Assembly (NCBI GenBank): GCA_964561495.1
Contig: CAZLPW010000042.1
Location: forward strand, 1-16,519
Reading direction: 5' to 3'
Length of the DNA stretch: 16,519 nt
Origin: CAZLPW01 sp964561495
Lineage (GTDB): Bacteria > Fidelibacterota > Marinisomatia > Marinisomatales > UBA1611
Positions 1-7,142 of the stretch are shown here, piece by piece; position 1 is the first letter of the stretch; each line of letters opens with the position of its first letter. The position numbers and the translations under genes were made by a program. Below the pieces are notes generated by a model. That model had not been told where the DNA came from, did not search any database, and worked only from the letters and a program-made list of their open reading frames with translations.

Positions 1-848
1 AGAGGACTAGAGAAGGAAATGATTTATATAATGAAATGACAGAATCAGGTGTGATTGATAAAACTACTATGGTTTTTGGTCAAATGAATGAACCTCCAGG
101 TGCTCGTTTGCGTGTCGCTCTTAGTGGTTTGGCTATGGCTGAATTTTTTCGTGATGATGAGGGTAGGGATGTTTTATTATTTATTGATAATATATTTCGT
201 TTTACTCAAGCAGGATCTGAGGTCTCTGCTTTACTTGGTCGTATGCCTTCAGCTGTGGGATACCAGCCAACACTTTCAACAGAGATGGGCGATTTACAAG
301 AACGTATCACATCAACAAAAAAAGGTTCTATTACTTCTGTTCAAGCAGTATATGTTCCTGCAGATGATCTTACTGATCCTGCCCCAGCAACTGCATTTGC
401 TCATTTGGATGCAACGAGTGTTCTTGAGCGTAAAATTGCTGAACTAGGGATTTATCCAGCTGTTGATCCGTTGGCATCTACTTCGCGAATCTTAGACCCA
501 AGAATAATTGGTGAGCGCCATTATAATGTGGCGAGGAATGTACAATCGGTATTACAACAATACAAAGATCTTCAAGATATTATAGCGATTCTTGGAATGG
601 ATGAATTATCAGATGATGATAAGCTTACTGTTGCAAGAGCTCGAAAAATACAGAAGTTTATGTCCCAACCATTTTTTGTTGCAGAGCAGTTTACAGGAAC
701 ACCTGGCAGATATGTTAGTCTTGAAGATACAGTATCTGGATTTGATGCTATTTTGAAGGGTGAAGTGGATGAACTGCCTGAGAACGCGTTTGCATATGTT
801 GGAACTATTGATGAAGCAATTGAAAAACATAAAAAATCTGCTGCTTGA
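1..848 (+). CDS. atpD: ATP synthase F1 subunit beta, 3' part (5' end outside window)
   Basis: Catalytic beta subunit of F1Fo ATP synthase, which makes ATP from ADP and phosphate on the cytoplasmic face of the membrane. The reading frame is open to the left edge: it reads from base 3 as RTREGNDLYNEM, a stretch that follows the catalytic Glu of the GER motif in this family; the first two bases could end that Glu codon. The ATG at 36 is therefore internal and not the start. About 281 residues are present of a usual ~470, so the N-terminal barrel and Walker A P-loop lie outside. Visible are the Walker B region (LLFIDNIFRF), the ALLGRMPSAVGYQPTL nucleotide-site segment, GERHYNVARNVQ and the DELSDDDK loop that contacts subunit gamma. 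It ends in TGA at 846-848, immediately before atpC, the usual atpD-atpC order. The identification is secure; nothing looks damaged. Confidence 0.97.
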   Translation, partial: RTREGNDLYNEMTESGVIDKTTMVFGQMNEPPGARLRVALSGLAMAEFFRDDEGRDVLLFIDNIFRFTQAGSEVSALLGRMPSAVGYQPTLSTEMGDLQERITSTKKGSITSVQAVYVPADDLTDPAPATAFAHLDATSVLERKIAELGIYPAVDPLASTSRILDPRIIGERHYNVARNVQSVLQQYKDLQDIIAILGMDELSDDDKLTVARARKIQKFMSQPFFVAEQFTGTPGRYVSLEDTVSGFDAILKGEVDELPENAFAYVGTIDEAIEKHKKSAA

Positions 849-850
849 AT

Positions 851-1249
851 ATGAGTTCGTTCAATTTAGATATTGTTACACCTATAAGAGAGCTTAAAAT
901 AGGAACCGTTTCTTATGTGCGTTGCCCAGGAATAGATGGGCAGTTTGGAATTATGAATAACCATAGGGAAGGTGTCTTTGCATTAAATGTTGGAGAATTA
1001 AAGATAACTCAAGATGGAAAAGATGATTATTTTGCAACAGGTGGTGGTTTTGCCGAAATAATAGATAACTCCGTAAAGCTATTAGTTGAATCTGTCGAAA
1101 GTTCAAAAGAGATTAATATAGACCGTGCTCAAGAATCCTTCGAAAGAGCAAAAAGGAGAAAAAGAAAAGATGATCCCGATACTAATTTTGCGAGAGCAGA
1201 GGCTTCATTGATGAGAGCTTTAAATCGTTTAAGGGTATCAAAACGCTAA
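851..1249 (+). CDS. atpC: ATP synthase F1 subunit epsilon
   Basis: Central-stalk subunit epsilon of F1, coupling rotation to catalysis and often restraining ATP hydrolysis. The N-terminal beta-sandwich is recognisable (FNLDIVTP at the start, then PGIDGQFGIMNNH and the GGGFAEI strand). The C-terminal helical hairpin (RAQESFERAKRRKRKDD, then ARAEASLMRALNRLRV) is complete and very basic. At 132 residues it is of normal length. I chose ATG 851 because it puts FNLDIVTP at the usual distance from the N-terminus. TTG 845, which overlaps the atpD stop (TTGA), would add two residues and cannot be excluded. No Shine-Dalgarno sequence precedes either start, so translation is probably coupled to atpD. 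It is the last gene of the visible atp operon. Confidence 0.92.
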   Translation: MSSFNLDIVTPIRELKIGTVSYVRCPGIDGQFGIMNNHREGVFALNVGELKITQDGKDDYFATGGGFAEIIDNSVKLLVESVESSKEINIDRAQESFERAKRRKRKDDPDTNFARAEASLMRALNRLRVSKR

Positions 1250-1275
1250 ATTTTTATTTGAATTTTTTCTATTCT

Positions 1276-1305
1276 TTGATTTTAAATCTAACTTTTTTTT
1301 ATATT
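1276..1305 (+). promoter_or_regulatory. Candidate sigma70-like promoter for aspS
   Basis: TTGATT at 1276-1281 and TATATT at 1300-1305 are separated by 18 bases and match the -35 and -10 consensus at 4/6 and 5/6. Transcription would start near 1312, only about two bases before the aspS ATG at 1314. This would give a nearly leaderless mRNA, consistent with the lack of a Shine-Dalgarno site. The region is extremely AT-rich, so chance matches are common. Confidence 0.35.
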
Positions 1306-1313
1306 AATTAAAT

Positions 1314-3059
1314 ATGTTTAAGCGCTCACATACTTGTGGAGATCTTCGAAAGTCTAATCTAAATCATAAGATAAAACTTAATGGATGGGTCAATACTGTT
1401 AGGCTTCATGGTCAAGTAGTATTTGTTGACTTACGGGATAGGTATGGAATGACTCAGCTAGTGTTTGACGCAGACTCTTATAAAGGTAGCTTTGAATTGA
1501 TCAAAAAACTATCTATGGAGGATGTTTTATCCATAAAGGGTGTAGTTAGGCTTAGAGATGATTCTGCGGTTAATCCTAATATTCAAACTGGTGAGATCGA
1601 AGTGGTAGTTTCTGATTATATTATGTTAAATGAAGCTGCTCCATTGCCATTTGTTCTAAACAATCGTGATAATGCTGAAGAAGACTTAAGGCTTAAGTAT
1701 CGTTATCTAGAGCTTAGGATGGAAGAGTTAAAGAATAATATTTTAACTCGTCATAAAGCATATCAGGCTACAAGATCATATCTTTCAAATAATAAATTTG
1801 TGGAAATAGAAACACCTGTATTGATGAAATCAACTCCTGAAGGTGCTAGAGACTATTTGGTTCCTAGTAGAGTTCACAAGGGTAAATTTTATGCCCTTCC
1901 TCAATCCCCACAAATTTATAAACAAATATTAATGATATCAGGATATGATCGCTATTTCCAGATTGTAAAATGTTTTAGAGATGAGGATTTGCGCGCTGAT
2001 AGGCAACCAGAGTTTACCCAGATTGATATAGAGATGTCTTTTGTTGATGAGGAAGATATATTTTTTAATATGGAAAAATTAACACGTCATATTTTTAAAG
2101 AAGTTAATGATATCAACCTGCCAGATTCTTTTGTTAGGCTGACTTATTTAGAAGCTATGGAACTATATGGGTCAGACAAACCTGATTTAAGGTATGAAAT
2201 GCCACTCATTGATTTAAAAGAGTTTACTGATGATTCAGATTTTAATGCTTTTAAATCTGTGCAAAGAGTGAAAGGAATAGTTGTTAAAGGTGGATCAAAA
2301 TATTCTAGAAAAAAAATTGATGAATTAACTAAAATCGTAAAAAAGTTAAAAGCAAATGGGCTTGCTTGGGTGAAAATAAAAGGTAGAGTCTTTGAAGGCG
2401 GGATATCTAAGTTTTTTTCTGAGAATCTTCAAAATTCAATGTTAGATAAATTAGATTTAGATAATAATGATATACTTTTTATGGTCGGTGGAGATTCAAA
2501 TATTGTTTTATCTTCTCTTGGTCGTTTAAGAATCCATATAGCTGATGACGAAGAACTAGCAGATAAAAATCATTTTATCCCAGTATGGATTACAGAATTC
2601 CCTATGTTTGAATATGATGAAATGAAGAGATTAATCGCAATGCACCATCCGTTTACTGCACCTAGAGATCAGGATATTGAATTACTTGAAACCGAACCAT
2701 TGAAGGCATTAAGTAGGGGTTATGATCTGACAATGAATGGATATGAAATTGCGGGTGGTTCTATTAGGATACATTCACCAGAGATACAGGAAAAAGTGTT
2801 TTCTATGCTTGGCCTAGGCCAAGAAGAAGCAGTTGATAAGTTTGGCTTTTTAGTTGATTCTTTATCTTATGGTGCACCACCACACGGTGGGATAGCGTTT
2901 GGTTTTGATAGAATTGTAATGTTGCTAGCAGGCACTGATAATATTAGAGATGTAATTGCTTTTCCCAAAACTACATCTGCAGCATCACTAATGGATGGAA
3001 GCCCAAATACAGTTGAAAAAAAACAATTATTAGATTTGGGAATTGATATAAAAAAATAA
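1314..3059 (+). CDS. aspS: Aspartyl-tRNA synthetase, bacterial type, possibly non-discriminating
   Basis: Class II synthetase that charges tRNA-Asp with aspartate in the cytoplasm. At 581 residues it is the usual bacterial length. Domains in order: OB-fold anticodon-binding domain (about 1-105, with LNGWVNTVRLHGQVVFVDLRD split around residue 32), first part of the catalytic domain with QSPQ (197-200) and motif 2 (FRDEDLRADRQPEFTQID, from 221), GAD insertion domain (about 280-400), then the rest of the catalytic core with GAPPHGG and motif 3 FGFDR (529-533). All core motifs are intact. Residue 32 is His, where E. coli has Leu30 and non-discriminating Pseudomonas AspRS has His31. This suggests an enzyme that also makes Asp-tRNA-Asn for GatCAB amidation; that is inference. 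No Shine-Dalgarno site precedes ATG 1314. It converges on the minus-strand cluster 12 bases downstream. Confidence 0.97.
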   Translation: MFKRSHTCGDLRKSNLNHKIKLNGWVNTVRLHGQVVFVDLRDRYGMTQLVFDADSYKGSFELIKKLSMEDVLSIKGVVRLRDDSAVNPNIQTGEIEVVVSDYIMLNEAAPLPFVLNNRDNAEEDLRLKYRYLELRMEELKNNILTRHKAYQATRSYLSNNKFVEIETPVLMKSTPEGARDYLVPSRVHKGKFYALPQSPQIYKQILMISGYDRYFQIVKCFRDEDLRADRQPEFTQIDIEMSFVDEEDIFFNMEKLTRHIFKEVNDINLPDSFVRLTYLEAMELYGSDKPDLRYEMPLIDLKEFTDDSDFNAFKSVQRVKGIVVKGGSKYSRKKIDELTKIVKKLKANGLAWVKIKGRVFEGGISKFFSENLQNSMLDKLDLDNNDILFMVGGDSNIVLSSLGRLRIHIADDEELADKNHFIPVWITEFPMFEYDEMKRLIAMHHPFTAPRDQDIELLETEPLKALSRGYDLTMNGYEIAGGSIRIHSPEIQEKVFSMLGLGQEEAVDKFGFLVDSLSYGAPPHGGIAFGFDRIVMLLAGTDNIRDVIAFPKTTSAASLMDGSPNTVEKKQLLDLGIDIKK

Positions 3060-3075
3060 TTTTAAATTATTTTAA
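3051..3075. terminator. Weak AT-only inverted repeat between convergent genes
   Basis: AAAATAAT at 3053-3060 and ATTATTTT at 3066-3073 form an exact 8-bp inverted repeat with a 5-base loop, flanked by A-rich and T-rich runs. It lies in the 12-base gap between the convergent aspS and lipoprotein genes and overlaps both stop codons. It could act as a bidirectional terminator, but with no G-C pair the stem is weak and may be only composition. Confidence 0.3.
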
Positions 3076-3695
3076 TTAAACAATTTTCCTAGTTGATTTA
3101 TACCTTGTCTAACACAGGACTCTGTAGTTTTATGTAGTTCAAGACCACTATACCAATAAGAATTTGACCAAACTAAATCGCCTGTTAACTTATCTTTCAT
3201 TGTTAAAATAATCCCAACTTTTGCCCTAGAATACTCAATTTTACTTCCTTCTGTAATTGACCCGCCATGGGTTTTTGTAGAGGCTGTGTTATTTAAGTCT
3301 GTGTCCTTTTTATTTTTTTTTGAATCAATTGATGATTGATTTAATACTGTTTCTGTATATCCTTTATTTTCATATTTATAAGGGACTATTATTAATTCCG
3401 AATCTGTAAATTCAGTTATTATACATGATAATATTAGTTTTTTATTACCGCTACCAATAAAAATAAAATTATTTTGATCATTCGATTGATTTACATCAAA
3501 GCCAAGTTTAAGAAAATTATATGAAATACTATTGCTGATCATTTTACCTGAACCATGGAGATAGGAGTGGTCTTCAACTGGGAGCACCTCAATAGATTCA
3601 ACATTTAAAAAATTATATGAAGATTTAATCGCTGGATTATTGTAACAGCTAAACAAAAAATAAATAAAAGGTATAAATTTTAAATTATTTTTCAT
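3072..3695 (-). CDS. Putative outer-membrane lipoprotein, CsgG/LpoB-like fold suspected
   Basis: I do not recognise the exact family. The 207-residue protein starts MKNNLKFIPFIYFLFSC; Cys17 after LFS is a plausible lipobox, though Phe at -2 is unusual. After it, SIEVLPVEDHS (34-44), the helix around KMISNSISYNFLKLGFDV (51-68), and the later strands KVGIILTMKDKLTGDLVWSNSYW (159-181) follow the pattern of CsgG, LpoB and GNA1162-like periplasmic lipoproteins: an 'AVLPFED' strand, a helix, then a strand ending 'G.vlW'. Residues 118-155 are polar, rich in Ser/Lys/Asp/Asn and probably disordered. It is third in a minus-strand cluster, and its start overlaps the end of the TPR gene by 11 bases, implying translational coupling. 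A role in envelope assembly or transport is inference from fold pattern and neighbours. Confidence 0.6.
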   Translation of the reverse strand: MKNNLKFIPFIYFLFSCYNNPAIKSSYNFLNVESIEVLPVEDHSYLHGSGKMISNSISYNFLKLGFDVNQSNDQNNFIFIGSGNKKLILSCIITEFTDSELIIVPYKYENKGYTETVLNQSSIDSKKNKKDTDLNNTASTKTHGGSITEGSKIEYSRAKVGIILTMKDKLTGDLVWSNSYWYSGLELHKTTESCVRQGINQLGKLFN

Positions 3696-3990
3696 TTTCT
3701 AAGTTTTTTAAGTGTATTTGTGCTTCTGATTTGATTTCTTTACTTTTGGAATATTGTATACATTTTTCCCATGCTTTGATTGCTTTTTTTTGTTCTCCAA
3801 GTGATTCATGTAGTAAGGCTTTCATTCGGTATACATCAGGATTAAATGGCTCCAGTTTTTGAGCATCGATTACATATTTTAATGCATTTTCATATGAACC
3901 AGAATTAATAGCATCTGAAGCTTGTATCAATGGGTCTAATTGTTCACCTATTAAAAATATGTTTATTATTAAGTACGATAATTTTTTCAT
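3685..3990 (-). CDS. Small TPR-repeat protein, probably exported
   Basis: A 101-residue protein of unknown specific function. The N-terminus MKKLSYLIINIFLIG resembles a short signal peptide or membrane anchor; no lipobox Cys is present. The rest is two tetratricopeptide-like helix pairs: about 20-53 (IQASDAINSGSYENALKYVIDAQKLEP) and 54-85 (VYRMKALLHESLGEQKKAIKAWEKCIQYS), with a final helix to the end. TPR units usually bind partner proteins, so it may scaffold its neighbours. An AAGGA ribosome-binding site lies 7 bases upstream of the ATG. It sits between the TatT-like gene (40-base gap) and the lipoprotein gene (11-base overlap). The small TPR protein beside a CsgG/GNA1162-like lipoprotein recalls the DUF4810/DUF799 pairs of Proteobacteria, but I cannot show homology. 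Confidence 0.65.
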   Translation of the reverse strand: MKKLSYLIINIFLIGEQLDPLIQASDAINSGSYENALKYVIDAQKLEPFNPDVYRMKALLHESLGEQKKAIKAWEKCIQYSKSKEIKSEAQIHLKNLENEK

Positions 3991-3997
3991 CTTTTAA

Positions 3998-4002
3998 TCC
4001 TT
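3998..4002 (-). promoter_or_regulatory. Shine-Dalgarno site of the TPR gene
   Basis: AAGGA on the minus strand, 7 bases before the ATG at 3990. It is one of the few clear ribosome-binding sites in the window and supports this start. Confidence 0.6.
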
Positions 4003-4030
4003 GTTTAGTTTAGAATTTGTATAAATATAT

Positions 4031-4894
4031 TTATTCAAAAAGCGTTGATATATTGTTGATTAGATATTTTGCCCTTTCTTTATAATAAATATTTTCTGGA
4101 ATGGCTTCAGGCAATAAATTTATATCTGATTCAATCACTTCACTAAGCAAATCATAAAATTGTTCTTTATTACCTTTCGTTTGATGATAATATTCTGCCA
4201 TAAGTACTTTATTACCTAAGAACATTGGATGTTGTGATAAAGTTTGTGAAAAATATCTACTTGATTGCTCTAGCTCAACTCCTGGTATACGTGTGTAGAA
4301 CATTCCAAAAATTCTGTATGCTCCGCTAAAATAATAATCAGGATTAATGGCTATAATTCTATGCAATAAAACTTCTAAAATTTCACGATTATTTATTCGT
4401 TCAATGACAGGTTTATTAAATATATACTGAGCTTTGTTTGCTGCCCACCAGTAAAGCGCTGGCACTACACTGCTAGGTGCGAGTGCTAAAGCAGACATCA
4501 GTTTAAAGTTACTATCTCCTGGTGTTTCATTATAGATTGGAATGAAGTCAGGGTGATTCAAAACAGCATTCTTAGCAATATTTAGACCTTCATTAAAAAG
4601 AGAATCATTAGATTCCAAATCTGAAAAGAAAAGCCCTCGAGTGAATAAAATTTGACTATATAAAGTAGCTATAGAAAAATTATTAGGGCGCTTTTTATGT
4701 GCTAGCCCAATAAAGTGATTAGCAAAAACTAATGCAGTCGAATCATTTCTATTTGCCCAGTTTTTATTTCCTTGCTCCATAAGGAAAGCAAAGTTCTCAG
4801 TTGTGATTTTTGGTTCAGGCTTATAAATAACACAATCCAAATGGACAAAGCTCCAAGCAATAAAAGAAAAAATTAATAATTTTTTTTGATTCAT
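4031..4894 (-). CDS. TatT-like (TRAP transporter T-component) helical-repeat protein
   Basis: A 287-residue protein with a hydrophobic N-terminus (KLLIFSFIAWSFVHLDC) followed by an all-helical body. Cys21 could be lipidated, but Asp at -1 is not standard for a lipobox, so it may be a periplasmic or anchored protein instead. Several segments match the TatT pattern as I know it (Treponema Tp0956 family, TPR-like): ALYWWAANKAQYI (146-158), a repeat start near 176-188 (LLHRIIAINPDYY), SGAYRIFGMFYTRIPG (190-205), SRYFSQTLSQHP (212-223), LMAEYYHQ (231-238) and the closing YYKERAKYLINNISTLFE. In known systems TatT partners a TRAP substrate-binding protein; no TRAP permease or binding protein is visible here. 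It is the first gene of the minus-strand cluster, divergent from the PhoH gene with only 59 bases between them. Family assignment is moderately sure; the substrate is unknown. Confidence 0.62.
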   Translation of the reverse strand: MNQKKLLIFSFIAWSFVHLDCVIYKPEPKITTENFAFLMEQGNKNWANRNDSTALVFANHFIGLAHKKRPNNFSIATLYSQILFTRGLFFSDLESNDSLFNEGLNIAKNAVLNHPDFIPIYNETPGDSNFKLMSALALAPSSVVPALYWWAANKAQYIFNKPVIERINNREILEVLLHRIIAINPDYYFSGAYRIFGMFYTRIPGVELEQSSRYFSQTLSQHPMFLGNKVLMAEYYHQTKGNKEQFYDLLSEVIESDINLLPEAIPENIYYKERAKYLINNISTLFE

Positions 4895-4900
4895 ATTTGA

Positions 4901-4927
4901 ATTGTAAAGAATAGGTAAATTATCTAA
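4901..4927 (-). promoter_or_regulatory. Candidate promoter for the minus-strand envelope cluster
   Basis: On the minus strand TTAGAT (4922-4927) is followed after 15 bases by TACAAT (4901-4906), a 5/6 match to the -10 consensus. The predicted start falls on or next to the ATG at 4894, so the first gene may be leaderless; no Shine-Dalgarno site is seen. The -35 match is poor and the spacer short, so support is limited. Confidence 0.3.
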
Positions 4928-4953
4928 CGAAAAATTACATTTATTAATGCTTC

Positions 4954-5907
4954 ATGGAAAAGATACTTGAATTAAAAACTATTGACCCAAGGATTTTAAT
5001 GGGTGTTAGAGACAAAAACTTAAATTTAATTGAAAAAGTTTTTCCAGTGTCTATTATTGCACGCGGTGAAGTAATCAAAATTAAAGGAAAAAAAAATATT
5101 ATTGAGCAGGTGCATAATATATTATACGAAATGATGGAAACAATTGGTAGTAAAGGAGATTTAAGTATAACAGATGTTCGAAAGTTAATCGATATTGGGA
5201 AGTCTAAAAATTCAATCGAGGAAAATGAAAAAGCTACAATAGACGAAGTTATATATTTTGGTATGAGGGGACCTATTATCCCTAAAACAAAAAACCAAAT
5301 AAAATATTCAAAACTTGTTAAGGAAAAAGATGTGGTTTTTTCTATTGGCCCTGCTGGTACAGGTAAAACATTTTTATCTGTCGTATTTGCGGTAGCAGCT
5401 TTAGATAATCAAGAAATAAGACGCATTGTATTATGCCGACCTGCAGTTGAAGCTGGAGAGAGTTTAGGATTTTTGCCTGGAGATCTTCAGGATAAGGTTG
5501 ACCCTTACTTAGCGCCTCTATATGATTCACTGGATTTGATTATTCCAAAAGAAAAAATAAAGAGATATATTGATGAGAAAATAATTGAAATAATTCCTTT
5601 AGCCTACATGAGAGGAAGAACCTTAGATAATGCTTTTATGATTTTAGATGAGGCTCAAAATACAACAGTAGCACAGATGAAAATGTTTTTGACGAGATTG
5701 GGAGTTGGGTCAAAAGCGATAATTACTGGGGATATTACTCAGGTAGATCTTAAGGATAAAACTAAATCAGGATTATTTCATGCTTCTGATATATTAAAAG
5801 AAGTTAGTGATATAGGGTTTGTTTCTTTGAATGAAAAAGATGTGGTTCGACATCAATTGGTAAAAAAAATTATTTTGGCATATGATAATGGTATAACTTC
5901 TGGTTAG
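4954..5907 (+). CDS. PhoH-like P-loop ATPase (YbeZ type)
   Basis: Cytoplasmic PhoH-family nucleotide-binding protein of 317 residues, the usual length. In bacteria this family is linked to RNA metabolism and often works with the endoribonuclease YbeY, but its biochemical role is incompletely known. The N-terminal ~110 residues carry a small KH-like segment (VFPVSIIARGEVIKIKG). The ATPase domain follows with Walker A GPAGTGKT (132-139), the VLCRPAVEAGESLGFLPGD segment, AYMRGRTLDNAF, Walker B ILDEAQNTT and the sensor-like IITGDITQVDL. All motifs are intact. ATG 4954 is preceded by no Shine-Dalgarno site; an ATG at 4947 is out of frame and short. It is divergent from the TatT-like gene and 53 bases upstream of the thiolase. 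No ybeY or HD-domain partner, often nearby in other genomes, lies in the window. Confidence 0.93.
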   Translation: MEKILELKTIDPRILMGVRDKNLNLIEKVFPVSIIARGEVIKIKGKKNIIEQVHNILYEMMETIGSKGDLSITDVRKLIDIGKSKNSIEENEKATIDEVIYFGMRGPIIPKTKNQIKYSKLVKEKDVVFSIGPAGTGKTFLSVVFAVAALDNQEIRRIVLCRPAVEAGESLGFLPGDLQDKVDPYLAPLYDSLDLIIPKEKIKRYIDEKIIEIIPLAYMRGRTLDNAFMILDEAQNTTVAQMKMFLTRLGVGSKAIITGDITQVDLKDKTKSGLFHASDILKEVSDIGFVSLNEKDVVRHQLVKKIILAYDNGITSG

Positions 5908-5960
5908 ATGTTTTTCTCATGGTTAAAATTTTGTATTAATGAAAATTTTTGTTGATAGAT

Positions 5961-7142
5961 ATGAAAAGTGAATCTTATATAATTTCTGCTAAAAGAACAC
6001 CGATTGGGTCATTTCAGGGTATGTTAAGTAGTTTTAAAGCTCCAGAGTTATGCTCGATGGTTATTGAAGATATTTTATTTGAAAATAATTTGGATAAAGA
6101 AGTTATAGATGAAGTTATTTTGGGTAATGTACTGTCTTCTGGTATTGGTCAGGCCCCTGCTCGGCAAGCAGCTATTTATGCCAATCTTTCCAAAAAGGTT
6201 GAATGTTTAACTGTTAATAAAATGTGTGGATCGGGACTTAAAGCTAGTATGTTAGGGGATCAGGCAATTAGAAGTGGGGATGCTGATCTCATTATATGTG
6301 GTGGTATGGAAAGTATGTCTAATGCGCCATTTTTTTTGCCTGGAGCCAGAGATGGTTTTAGGTTAGGACATGAAAAAATAATTGATAGTATTATACATGA
6401 TGGTCTGTGGGATGCTTATATGGATAAACACATGGGCAGTCTTGCTGAACTATGTGCAAAAGAAAAAAAAATTAGCCGGAAAGTCCAAGATGATTATGCA
6501 ATAGAATCTTATAAAAGGGCTCTAGAAGCCCAAAAATATGGAATTTTTAATTCAGAAATTCGAGCTGTAGAATTAAAAAAATCAAACGGAGAAATTATTT
6601 TAATTAAAGAAGATGAAGAACCTAGAAAAGTTAAGTTTAATAAAATTCCTAACTTAAATCCTGTATTTGAAAATGGAGGAACAATTACAGCTGCAAATGC
6701 ATCAAAAATAAATGATGGTGCTGCTGCTTTATTAATGTCTTCTAAAGAAAAAATTGATAGCTTGGGATTGAAGCCAAAAGCAAAACTAATAGCACAATCC
6801 TCTGCCTCTCATGAACCAGAGTGGTTTACAACAGCTCCAACCAGAGCGATTGAAAGAGTTTTAGAAAAGGCAGGCCTAAAAACTGGGGATATTGATCTCT
6901 GGGAAATAAATGAAGCATTTGCGGTTGTGGCAATTTCAGCAATTGAAGATTTTAATTTAGATTATAGGAAAGTAAATATATATGGTGGAGCAATAGCATT
7001 AGGTCATCCTATAGGAGCATCTGGAGCCAGAATCCTAACTACCTTAATTAATGGTATGAAAAAAAATAATGCAGAATTTGGACTAGCCGTCATTTGCATT
7101 GGCGGTGGCGAAGCATCAGCAGTAATCATTAAAAACTTATGA
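5961..7142 (+). CDS. Thiolase (acetyl-CoA C-acyltransferase)
   Basis: Cytoplasmic thiolase of 393 residues that either cleaves 3-ketoacyl-CoA to acetyl-CoA plus a shorter acyl-CoA or condenses two acetyl-CoA. All catalytic parts are visible: nucleophile Cys89 in NKMCGSG, NEAFA, His349 in GHPIGASG, and the second Cys379 in CIGGGEAS. Length and the opening SYIISAKRTPIGSF match the family. I chose ATG 5961 over the in-frame TTG 5949 because the first strand then begins at its usual position. Neither start has a Shine-Dalgarno site. The stop overlaps the start of the acyl-CoA dehydrogenase (ATGA), so the two are co-translated. That partnership favours the degradative (3-ketoacyl-CoA) role or isoleucine/butanoate metabolism; chain-length preference cannot be read from sequence. 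Confidence 0.94.
   Translation: MKSESYIISAKRTPIGSFQGMLSSFKAPELCSMVIEDILFENNLDKEVIDEVILGNVLSSGIGQAPARQAAIYANLSKKVECLTVNKMCGSGLKASMLGDQAIRSGDADLIICGGMESMSNAPFFLPGARDGFRLGHEKIIDSIIHDGLWDAYMDKHMGSLAELCAKEKKISRKVQDDYAIESYKRALEAQKYGIFNSEIRAVELKKSNGEIILIKEDEEPRKVKFNKIPNLNPVFENGGTITAANASKINDGAAALLMSSKEKIDSLGLKPKAKLIAQSSASHEPEWFTTAPTRAIERVLEKAGLKTGDIDLWEINEAFAVVAISAIEDFNLDYRKVNIYGGAIALGHPIGASGARILTTLINGMKKNNAEFGLAVICIGGGEASAVIIKNL

Noticed and set aside
88..447. 119-codon open frame overlapping atpD on the same strand
   Set aside because: It lies wholly inside conserved atpD in another frame and its Leu/Val-rich product is what AT-rich codons give when shifted.
609..830. Minus-strand open frame opposite atpD, and similar antisense frames opposite phoH, the acyl-CoA dehydrogenase, BCAT, secA and the surface protein
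   Set aside because: All lie opposite firmly identified genes, show no recognisable domain and have no promoter or ribosome-binding site of their own.
36..848. ATG 36 as the start of atpD
   Set aside because: The frame is open to the left edge and the residues before it (RTREGNDLYNE) are conserved beta-subunit sequence, so the gene is truncated by the window.
4895..4953. Phased promoter for phoH in the divergent gap
   Set aside because: TATTAA at 4942-4947 could be a -10, but no -35 at a sensible spacing is visible and the gap is too AT-rich to choose.
5949..5960. TTG 5949 as thiolase start
   Set aside because: ATG 5961 gives the standard thiolase N-terminus and length; the TTG has no ribosome-binding site.
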